From CAZIVP01 sp964542915 (GTDB taxonomy: Bacteria; Calditrichota; Calditrichia; Calditrichales; Calditrichaceae): a stretch of 6,245 nucleotides of DNA. The stretch is taken from contig CAZIVP010000038.1 in assembly GCA_964542915.1 (NCBI GenBank), positions 1 to 6,245 on the forward strand, read 5' to 3'. The notes under the pieces were generated by a model. The model was not told where the DNA came from. It was given only the letters and a program-made list of their open reading frames with translations, and did not search any database. The translations under genes and the position numbers were made by a program. Below, one piece after another: positions 1 through 5,670 of the stretch; within the stretch, counting starts at the first letter, position 1; each line of letters opens with the position of its first letter.

Positions 1-613
1 ATTTCTTCTCAAGTGCATTGGGAAGTTCAACGGAATCATATCCGTTTTTTAAATCGGGAATAATCTTTTCAGGCAATAAAGTAACCCGGTCTTTATTGCC
101 TTTTCCGCTGCGTACGGTAATCTGCTTGTATTCGAAATCAACATCTTTCACCCTTAATTGAAGACACTCATTTAGTCGAAGTCCTGCACCGTAAAGTAAC
201 ATGACCATAAGCCGGTTAACGCCATTAAGCTGATTCAGGATCACCCTGGCCTCATCTGCAGTAAAGACTACCGGCAATCTCCTGGGCTTTTTTGCCCAGC
301 TAATATTCCTAAATTCACCAGCATTTGTTTTCAGAACATTTTTATAAAGAAAAACTATGGCACAAAGCGCTTGATTTTGTGTCGAGGCGGCCACATTATC
401 TTTAACCGCAAGATGCGTAAGGAACACACTTATTTCATCAGCGCCCATATCTTTCGGATGGTGCTTATTGTGAAAATAGATATAACGCTTTATCCAGTCG
501 ATATAAGCCTGTTCGGTTTTGTAGCTGTAGTGCAGCGTGCGTAATACGCCGCGCACCTCATCCAACAACTTCGGCTTTTTAATTTTATTGATTTGATCGC
601 CTGTCTCAGCCAT
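1..613 (-). CDS. intI: Integron integrase IntI (tyrosine recombinase), C-terminus beyond window edge
   Basis: Site-specific recombinase that joins attI and attC sites to insert or excise gene cassettes. The 204 visible residues were read from the ATG at 611-613 with no stop to position 1. The N-terminal SAM-like DNA-binding domain carries typical IntI sequence: HYSYKTEQAYIDWIKRYI (28-45), DMGADEISVFLTHLAV (55-70) and AASTQNQALCAI (75-86). The catalytic domain starts near LPVVFTADEA (113-122). The first catalytic arginine is R146 in YGAGLRLNE, and the beta-hairpin lysine is K171 in GKGNKDR. The final residues, SVELPNALEKK (194-204), match the start of the extra domain that separates IntI from XerC/D. 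The second Arg, His and nucleophilic Tyr lie outside the window. Compared with IntI1, about 15 residues are missing between IIPDLK (184-189) and NGYDSVELP (190-198), so activity is uncertain. Only a weak GGG stands before the start. Family assignment is firm. Confidence 0.93.
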   Translation of the reverse strand, partial: MAETGDQINKIKKPKLLDEVRGVLRTLHYSYKTEQAYIDWIKRYIYFHNKHHPKDMGADEISVFLTHLAVKDNVAASTQNQALCAIVFLYKNVLKTNAGEFRNISWAKKPRRLPVVFTADEARVILNQLNGVNRLMVMLLYGAGLRLNECLQLRVKDVDFEYKQITVRSGKGNKDRVTLLPEKIIPDLKNGYDSVELPNALEKK

Positions 614-668
614 CCCAAATTAATCCGCTTAATAAGGTAAGAAAACTTAAAATAGAAAGGTTGAAGCG

Positions 669-760
669 AAGCGGGAATTCATCTCCGCGGGAAGTAAATC
701 ATTAAGCGTAAAGAACTGTACCATCGCCAACCGGGTAACGATTGTTATTTCTTTCTCCCT
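669..760. other. Possible attI region upstream of intI (weak)
   Basis: attI normally lies within about 150 bp of the intI start on this side. Seen here: a direct repeat GCGGGAA at 671-677 and 687-693, then TAAC-gatt-GTTA followed by GTTATTT (744-750). Integrases bind attI through two direct repeats plus an inverted simple site, so the arrangement is suggestive. The core does not match GTTRRRY strictly and the repeats are short. This is positional inference only. Confidence 0.2.
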
Positions 761-870
761 TTTCTCTTTCCTATTTCATCTTTTCTTCCCTCCGGAGATA
801 CAGCTCCGCCCCGTCAGTTACAGGGCGTGCGCGCTCTGCAAAACAAGAAAAATCCTCCGATACCGGAATA

Positions 871-889
871 AAAAGGTCCGGCGCCTTTT
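871..889. terminator. Short hairpin with A/T flanks, possible weak bidirectional terminator
   Basis: AAAAGG (871-876) and CCTTTT (884-889) are perfect inverted arms around a 7-nt GC-rich loop. On either strand the stem ends in a short T run (four or five T). The stem has only two G-C pairs and no gene ends nearby, so function is doubtful. Confidence 0.25.
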
Positions 890-1087
890 GTAATGGCTAT
901 AAAATACTAAAATCTCCCCAAACGCAGTCGTAAACCCTATATCGTTGTTAAAAGCATACGCGTCGTTCGTTCAAAATGTGCAAAATGTAGTTGAGGAAAA
1001 CATATAAAAAATATAATAATTCATGTTTTAAAAACAACCTAAAAATAAAAAGTAAAAAGGAAAGAGGAATGAGGTGGTAAAGAATGC

Positions 1088-1155
1088 CGAACCGCCGAGA
1101 ACGCCGACAACACAGAGGAAGAAAGAATGAATCACAGATGAACACGGATAAAGAA
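1088..1155. repeat. Dispersed intergenic repeat of the 'AATCACAGATGAACACGGATAAA' type
   Basis: Two recognisable blocks follow one another: accgccgagaacgccgacaa with cacagaggaagaaag after it, then aatcacagatgaacacgga with taaag after it. This wording recurs between genes in many Bacteroidota, Ignavibacteria and Planctomycetes genomes and is often mis-called as short proteins. Only one copy lies in this window, so repetitiveness is from general knowledge, not shown here. Purine-rich sequence flanks it on both sides. Confidence 0.5.
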
Positions 1156-1778
1156 AATAGAAAAGTGTAAAGAGAAAAGAGGAACGAGGCGGATGGCGCT
1201 TCCTTCATGAAATGCTTGCTTTCTTACCGGAGGATTGGGAGGAATTGGAAGAACTCCGAGAAGGGTACGACAGCAAACGGCCTGTTGGTCGATGTTGGAT
1301 GCGTAGTAGGGGAGGGCGTTCAGTTCTTCGCAGCAGTGCGTATTTATTGAAACGTTCTTATTTTGTTGATTTCGTTGCCGGTTTTCAGCCCTTTTGTGTC
1401 CGATTCTGGTTTTTCCGGGAGCGTGATTCTCAAAACGACGCCAAACACGAAATCCTTCTCGTCGTTTGTGCAGCCGGCATCGCGTTTCCCGGAACTGTCT
1501 TTACTCTTCTTTGGAAAATTCAACCTGTGCTTATGAAGTCGCGTAATAGCTTCGGCACGCGCCGAAGGAAGTCTGTCCGTGAGCCTGAAAGTTGACGTGT
1601 TGGACCCATATGAGAAGAAAGCATTGTGTCCATAACCGCTAACAATTTTGGCCCACCTGCCTCCGATCATTTCCATCTTTACTTGAAAACTCACAGAACT
1701 AAAATTACCCACAAGACTTCCAAAATCGCGCCAGAGAGAGGCGGTCATGTACAGCCGATTGTAAGATGCATTTATTAT

Positions 1779-1790
1779 CCGTCATGACGG
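1779..1790. repeat. 12-bp perfect palindrome over the oxidase stop codon
   Basis: CCGTCATGACGG is its own reverse complement and includes the TGA stop of the flavin oxidase (1782-1784). It has no loop of its own and is not followed by a T run on the gene's strand (ATAATAAAT follows), so it is not a convincing terminator. Confidence 0.4.
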
Positions 1791-3197
1791 TTTGATGTTA
1801 CGGTTCGTGCGGAACACGTTCTGCGGATCCCATTTCGCTTTAACTTCGGCAAGTCGCTGTAGTCCGTTGCCGAGGGCTGCCTCAATGCGCTCGGGACCTT
1901 CGTCCTCCGTCAGGAAGTTGATGTACGTGCCGCCGGTTGAGAATGCCTTCATGTCGTTCCACGCCTTACGCGCCCACTCAATGTTAGCCGCGTCGTCGGC
2001 TGCCTGCTCCCATGCACCGCCGATATTGAGAACATAGCGAGCGTCGCGATTCCCGACGGGAGAATGATCCTCTTCGAGCTGATTTAGAGCCCCATCAATC
2101 TGGAACAGGATCACAGACGAATGAGGCGACGGGATTCGCGCCCCATAATCGATCGCTTTCTCACACAGGGCCGGTTCAATGGCAGGAAGGTACTCGCTTT
2201 TCCAATAATAGCGTCGACCTTTCGGCTGCGTAGCGTCGAGTAAAGACTGCAATTGCGTGTAGGGCCGACGCACTAAAACATCGCCGATAGGGTCGCCGAA
2301 CGACTTGATGGACGCAACGGCTTTTTCGCCCTCCTCGGGTTTCCCGCTATGGCAGGCAAGCAAAGCTACGATCGGTTTCCCATGCATATTTTTCGGAAGC
2401 CACTGCGCAGGAGGCGCCAGGCGCAGGAGCGCGACCAGCGTGAGTTCGGGCGGAGCTTTTTCGGCAAGCGTGCGGTACAGCTCAAGCACCTTCGACGCTT
2501 CGCTTGCTGGCCAGGCCACGAGACCGCCGACAATCTCCGGGCCGACAGGATAGAGCGCATAATCAATGCCGGTGACGACGCCGAAGTTCCCGCCGCCGCC
2601 GCGCAGCCCCCAGAACAGATCTGCGTTCTCGTCGTCGCTTGCCCGCACCAATCGACCGTCTGCGGTCACGACGTCCATCCCGACCACGTTGTCTGATGTC
2701 CAGCCCCAGCGCCTTGTCAGGTAGCCGAACCCTCCGCCCAGGGTGAGTCCTGCAATGCCGGTGAGCGAGACGAAACCAAGGACGGTAGCGAGCCCATGTA
2801 CCTGCGTTTCACGATCCACGTCACCTAGCAGGCAACCGGCCTGCGCGTGGGCAATCTTCTGCTGTGGGTCCACCCACACGCCGCGCATGAACGACATGTC
2901 GAGCATCAGCGCATCGTCTGCTATAGCTAAACCAGCGATGTTGTGTCCTCCACCTTTAATACAGAGCAGGATATCATGCTTGCGCGCAAACTGCACGCAC
3001 GCGATAACATCGGCTATGCCGAGGCAGCGCACGATAACAGCGGGCTTTCTGTCGATCATACTATTCCAAACGGTTCGGGACTCTTCATAGCCAGCCCCGC
3101 CAGCCGCGAATATTTGTCCCTGCAGACGCATTTTCAAACCGTCGAGCATATCCTGCTTCAGGTCGATCTCGCGACCTTCTATCGTTTTTACGTTCAT
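1782..3197 (-). CDS. FAD-linked oxidase, VAO/PCMH fold with BBE C-terminal domain
   Basis: A 471-residue secreted-enzyme-like family member without a visible signal peptide, so probably cytoplasmic. It should oxidise an alcohol, amine or sugar-like substrate and pass electrons from covalent FAD to oxygen or another acceptor. The FAD-binding domain spans about 40-220: PAVIVRCLG near 52, then GGGHNIAG (82-89) with H85, the expected covalent FAD attachment residue. Next come LTLGGGFGYLTRRWG (151-165), DNVVGMDVVTADG (169-181) and LFWGLRGGGGNFGVVT (194-209). The C-terminal BBE segment is YINFLTEDEGPERIEAAL followed by KWDPQNVFRTNRNI (about 425-468). The position that holds the second FAD-linking Cys in bicovalent members (GWCPTVG in BBE) is V143, so a single linkage through H85 is likely. 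The closest family I recognise is 6-hydroxy-nicotine oxidase-like. An AAAGGAA ribosome site lies about 7 nt before the ATG. The gene follows the nitrilase by 48 bp on the same strand. Its GC content (50-70% in sampled lines) is well above its neighbours. Confidence 0.93.
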   Translation of the reverse strand: MNVKTIEGREIDLKQDMLDGLKMRLQGQIFAAGGAGYEESRTVWNSMIDRKPAVIVRCLGIADVIACVQFARKHDILLCIKGGGHNIAGLAIADDALMLDMSFMRGVWVDPQQKIAHAQAGCLLGDVDRETQVHGLATVLGFVSLTGIAGLTLGGGFGYLTRRWGWTSDNVVGMDVVTADGRLVRASDDENADLFWGLRGGGGNFGVVTGIDYALYPVGPEIVGGLVAWPASEASKVLELYRTLAEKAPPELTLVALLRLAPPAQWLPKNMHGKPIVALLACHSGKPEEGEKAVASIKSFGDPIGDVLVRRPYTQLQSLLDATQPKGRRYYWKSEYLPAIEPALCEKAIDYGARIPSPHSSVILFQIDGALNQLEEDHSPVGNRDARYVLNIGGAWEQAADDAANIEWARKAWNDMKAFSTGGTYINFLTEDEGPERIEAALGNGLQRLAEVKAKWDPQNVFRTNRNIKPS

Positions 3198-3245
3198 TGT
3201 ATTTTCCTTTTTGTTATGTGTACTTTATTCATCAACAACGTTTTT

Positions 3246-4160
3246 TTATGCTCGATTTAGCCCAAATGTAAAAACATCAGGACGAGCATAGTGTCCAACG
3301 ACATCGAACATGCGTTTTATTGCAGTGATTTGCTGCAGATCAATATCAGCGTAAATAATACTTTCTTCCGCCTCAAGCGGCCCGGCTAAAATTTTCCCCG
3401 CGGGGTCTATTATTGCGCTATTTCCGACATTTATCCATTCCCTGCCATCCGGATAGAGTTTTTTAAATTCATACGCGTCTGGAATATCATGCATTCTCAG
3501 CGCCATACACGTACTGATTACAAATAATCCGCCTTCTCGTGCAATATATTGCATAGATTGAAGCCAATTTTGGCTTTTGTCCCAGGTTGGCGAGGCAAGA
3601 ATTTGGGCGCCCGCTTCATAGATGGCATTTCTCGCCAAAGGCATGAAGTTTTCCCAACATATCAAACCGCCTATTTTCCCCACAGAGGTATCATATGTTT
3701 TGAGCGTACCGCCATCCCCCTGGGCCCATATTAGCCGTTCGCCGCCGGTTGGTATTAACTTTCGATGTTTTCCCAGAATTATACCTTGATCACTTATAAA
3801 CAGCAGACTATTGTAAAGACTTGCACTACTCGTTTCAGAATTTCGCTCATGCGTACCAATTACAACATTTATATTGGCGGACTTTGCAGCTTTACACAGT
3901 TTATCCGTAGTGTCGTCTGCAATCGAAACGGCGTTTTCTACAAGTTTTACATACAGATCATTTAATTCAGACCCCTTGCTATTCGGAATGAGCCATGCCC
4001 AATCCGGATATCCTGGAATGAATGCTTCCGGAAATACAATTAATTTACTACCCTTTCCACCCGCTGCTGCAATAGCTTCACATGCTTTTTGAACGGTTTT
4101 TTCTTTATTGAGGAATACCGGAGTCAGTTGAGCCGCGGCTATTTTTACGATTTGTTCCAT
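3246..4160 (-). CDS. Nitrilase (carbon-nitrogen hydrolase superfamily, branch 1)
   Basis: Hydrolyses an organic nitrile to a carboxylic acid and ammonia through a cysteine thioester; cytoplasmic, usually assembling into oligomers or spirals. The 304 residues cover the whole alpha-beta-beta-alpha fold. Catalytic residues are visible: E45 in FPEAFIPGYP, K134 in KHRKLIPTGGERLIW with the conserved second Glu E141, and C168 in GGLICWENFMPLAR. The CWEN(F/Y)MPLAR signature separates true nitrilases from amidases and ureidopropionases. The C-terminal DVVGHYARPDVF motif (286-297) is also typical of nitrilases, including aryl-/arylacetonitrilases and cyanide-degrading relatives. The C-terminus ends soon after, without the long tail of many spiral-forming enzymes. 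A GGAAGG ribosome site lies 4 nt before the ATG. It is the first gene of a probable two-gene unit with the flavin oxidase, and an AraC-type regulator lies just upstream. Substrate cannot be told from sequence. Confidence 0.94.
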   Translation of the reverse strand: MEQIVKIAAAQLTPVFLNKEKTVQKACEAIAAAGGKGSKLIVFPEAFIPGYPDWAWLIPNSKGSELNDLYVKLVENAVSIADDTTDKLCKAAKSANINVVIGTHERNSETSSASLYNSLLFISDQGIILGKHRKLIPTGGERLIWAQGDGGTLKTYDTSVGKIGGLICWENFMPLARNAIYEAGAQILASPTWDKSQNWLQSMQYIAREGGLFVISTCMALRMHDIPDAYEFKKLYPDGREWINVGNSAIIDPAGKILAGPLEAEESIIYADIDLQQITAIKRMFDVVGHYARPDVFTFGLNRA

Positions 4161-4290
4161 TTAACCTTCCCAAATAAATTTGTTTTACAATTGGTTGATA
4201 CCAAGATAGATACTTCCCATTCAAACATATACTATGTTTGATTCAAAATCTGTAACAATTGATTCAAATTACTATTTTTGATTATTTGTT
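4161..4290 (-). promoter_or_regulatory. Promoter/operator region of the nitrilase-oxidase unit
   Basis: This 130-bp gap is very AT-rich. Three copies of ATTCAAA begin at 4219, 4241 and 4262, that is 22 and 21 bp apart, and the last two are part of a 10-bp direct repeat TTGATTCAAA (4238-4247 and 4259-4268). A perfect 9+9 palindrome, TCAAACATA-TAC-TATGTTTGA, covers 4221-4241. On the gene's strand TTGTTA (4258-4253) and TAGTAT (4234-4229) are 18 bp apart and could be -35 and -10 boxes, putting the -10 inside the palindrome. ACAATTG occurs at both 4187 and 4255. Repeats phased at two helical turns fit binding by an AraC-type dimer; the neighbouring regulator is the obvious candidate. Confidence 0.55.
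4221..4241. repeat. Perfect 9-bp inverted repeat with 3-bp spacer (operator candidate)
   Basis: TCAAACATA and TATGTTTGA are exact reverse complements around TAC. The stem is AT-rich and not followed by a T run, so a protein-binding site is more likely than a terminator. It overlaps the proposed -10 box of the nitrilase promoter and shares its ends with two of the ATTCAAA repeats. Confidence 0.55.
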
Positions 4291-5349
4291 TTAGTGGAGT
4301 TTTGTAAAACAGGAAGGCGTTAGGTGGAATCTTGTTTTGAAAACTTTTGAGTAATATGCCGGACTGTTAAAACCGAAGTCATAAGCAATTTCAGCTATGG
4401 TTTTGTCATTTTGCTTAAGACTTTTTAATGATTTACGAAGCCGCAATTCCTGTATTAGTTGATTAGGGGCTAGCTCTGTTAATAATTTTATCTTCCGGTA
4501 TGTATGTGATTTACTTAATCCCAACAGTTTGTTTAAATCCTCGGTTTTAAAATTCGGATCGGACAACCTTTCATTTAAAAGATCAAATAATCGCATCAAA
4601 AATTGAGCGTCTTTAGCAAGGATGAGTTTAAATTCATCCGTCTTTATTATTGAAGTAATATGCTCCTTATCAGATATCGCTTTTGTATCGGAATCAAGAT
4701 ACATGGTTTTAGGCGCTCCCAATTCAAATAAGCATCTAACTTTCTTCTTTGTTTCCTCAAACAAATTATTTCCCTGTTTATCAACCGGTCTTCCACTCAC
4801 TACTGAAAGTGTAAATTCAGGACCGGTAGAAATTGATTTTAACCATCTGCCGATTGCTGCTGCACAGAGTATAGCATTCGAAGCAAAAAGGAAGGAAACC
4901 ATAATTTCATCTTTCGGGTGTAGCATTACCACGCCTTGATACGCTTCGATTAACTTATATACGTTATTATTATGTTGACTGTAGTGGCCGGTAAAATCCG
5001 TTGTGCTAAGCATAAGGATCGTGCGGTATCCGGTATCAAGTTCTCCGTAATATGTAAGGGCCAAACCATTTTCGTTTTCGCCCAGAAAAAGATTAAATTC
5101 ATCATCCGAGACTTCAATTATATTGCAGGCCGTATTTCCATGGGACTCTTTATGCACCATATTACAGGCATCTTTGCTTGGCCCTTCCATAAGGCAAAAT
5201 AAGGTTTTAGCTTCTACATTAACCCAGTATTTAATTTGAATGACGCCAAATCGTTCTTGTATTGCTAAATCTTGCATATGAGCTTTTACAACATCTTCAA
5301 CTGTAAAAGCATCGGATTCTACTATATGGATATCCATGAATAAGGGCAT
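4291..5349 (-). CDS. AraC-family regulator with DUF4242 and degenerate cyclase-like sensor domains
   Basis: A 352-residue transcription factor with three parts. Residues 1-80 match DUF4242, the ferredoxin-like family of the nickel-binding SCO4226 protein: MPLFMDIHIVE, VEDVVKAHMQDLAIQERFG, KYWVNVEAKTLFCLMEGP, VHKESHG (H66, H70) and NIIEV. Residues about 105-222 follow the pattern of a class III nucleotide cyclase domain: RTILML (109-114), a HNNNVYKLIEAYQG helix-turn, DEIMVSF (147-153), a basic/Ala-rich helix, FTLSVVSGRPV (179-189) and a GAPKTMYLDS end. The first metal Asp is replaced (S115) and the NxxxR transition-state motif is absent, so catalysis is unlikely. Residues about 250-352 are a two-HTH AraC domain: LNKLLGLSKSHTYRKIKLL and IAEIAYDFGFNSPAYYSKVF. 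The first Met was chosen because MPLFMD is the usual domain start; AAAGAG lies 8 nt upstream. It sits directly upstream of the nitrilase gene, which it probably regulates; the effector is unknown. Confidence 0.87.
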   Translation of the reverse strand: MPLFMDIHIVESDAFTVEDVVKAHMQDLAIQERFGVIQIKYWVNVEAKTLFCLMEGPSKDACNMVHKESHGNTACNIIEVSDDEFNLFLGENENGLALTYYGELDTGYRTILMLSTTDFTGHYSQHNNNVYKLIEAYQGVVMLHPKDEIMVSFLFASNAILCAAAIGRWLKSISTGPEFTLSVVSGRPVDKQGNNLFEETKKKVRCLFELGAPKTMYLDSDTKAISDKEHITSIIKTDEFKLILAKDAQFLMRLFDLLNERLSDPNFKTEDLNKLLGLSKSHTYRKIKLLTELAPNQLIQELRLRKSLKSLKQNDKTIAEIAYDFGFNSPAYYSKVFKTRFHLTPSCFTKLH

Positions 5350-5538
5350 AGTCTAAACTCTTTAATTCGATTATGAATATTTATGTTTTTAATAACCGAT
5401 CTTACTAATATTATATTTCCAATTAATATTTTGAATTAGTGCGCTTTGGGTGGAAATGGAGTAAGCGTTATTGACAAAGTTATTCAGTAGAATTTCGAGG
5501 TCTATTTTGGGCCGGGAATATATTACCTGACAAATTGG
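5350..5538 (-). promoter_or_regulatory. AT-rich leader and promoter region of the regulator gene
   Basis: No open frame of note. On the regulator's strand there is a TATAAT at 5415-5410, about 60 bp before the start codon, but no good -35 box 17 bp further up. ATTCAAAA (5436-5429, minus strand) repeats the motif of the nitrilase promoter and could serve autoregulation, though so short an AT-rich word may be chance. Confidence 0.3.
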
Positions 5539-5657
5539 ATGATGATTAAAAATAACGAGAATATTAACTGGATTAACCGCTGTAAAATTTGCCGTTTAGG
5601 TCTTCACCCTCCTGCGGTTAATTCATAGTTGAATATTTTGTTATAACGCTTCATCAT
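5539..5657. repeat. Long bulged inverted repeat, attC-like
   Basis: ATTAACCGC (5572-5580) and GCGGTTAAT (5614-5622) form a perfect 9-bp stem around a 33-nt loop. Outward the arms keep pairing with small bulges: AACT (5565-5568) with AGTT (5627-5630), AATATT (5560-5565) with AATATT (5631-5636), ATAAC (5552-5556) with GTTAT (5640-5644), and ATGATGA (5539-5545) with TCATCAT (5651-5657). Extra bases sit mainly in the right arm. Paired AAC/GTT triplets, unpaired bases on one arm and a length of about 95-120 bp are the marks of integron attC sites. GTTGAAT at 5629-5635 fits the GTTRRRY core, and 5614-5634 resembles the 3' end of the aadA attC. The dyad lies 14 bp after the stop of the next gene, where an attC would be expected. 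It could instead be a terminator-like structure or a remnant of another palindromic element. Confidence 0.45.
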
Positions 5658-5670
5658 TTTTATCACTCTT

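Larger units (their letters stand above)
614..1781. other. 1.17-kb gene-poor intergenic region
   Basis: No open frame here has a good ribosome binding site or a recognisable product. The region contains a pyrimidine-rich tract (749-793), purine-rich tracts (about 1043-1083 and 1151-1195), a dispersed intergenic repeat (about 1088-1155), a tandem 9-mer CAAAATGTR (972-989), and small hairpins at 871-889 and 1550-1567. Because it adjoins the start of intI, it should contain attI if the integron is functional. No clean GTTRRRY core lies between 614 and 1290; the nearest looser match is GTTATTT at 744-750. Confidence 0.7.

Noticed and set aside
742..933. 63-codon open frame on the plus strand
   Set aside because: Begins in the pyrimidine-rich tract, has no ribosome site, and gives a low-complexity Ser/Phe-rich start with no motif.
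948..1208. 86-codon open frame on the minus strand, hydrophobic and membrane-like
   Set aside because: Its Leu/Phe/Ser content simply reflects translation of purine-rich DNA on the opposite strand, and it overlaps the dispersed repeat.
1550..1567. CTTCGGC-acgc-GCCGAAG hairpin as a terminator
   Set aside because: A perfect 7-bp stem, but no T run follows on either strand and no gene ends nearby.
1294..1605. GTTGGAT (1294-1300) and GTTGGAC (1599-1605) as attC/attI cores
   Set aside because: Both fit GTTRRRY, but I found no matching RYYYAAC arm that gives a convincing stem; ATTCAAC at 1518 pairs only over a few bases.
1212..1748. Overlapping frames 1212-1595 (plus) and 1344-1748 (minus) as genes
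   Set aside because: They contradict each other, lack ribosome sites and show no domain; kept only as a finding about the segment.
2305..3260. Long open frames antisense to the flavin oxidase (2305-2553, 2349-2696, 2743-3090, 2943-3260)
   Set aside because: Shadows produced by high GC in a clearly conserved gene on the other strand.
4222..4247. Bacteroidota-type -33/-7 promoter (TATGTTTG at 4229-4222 with an upstream TTTG)
   Set aside because: The -7 box fits TANNTTTG, but the nearest TTTG is only about 14 bp away rather than about 19, so the -35/-10 reading was preferred, without certainty.
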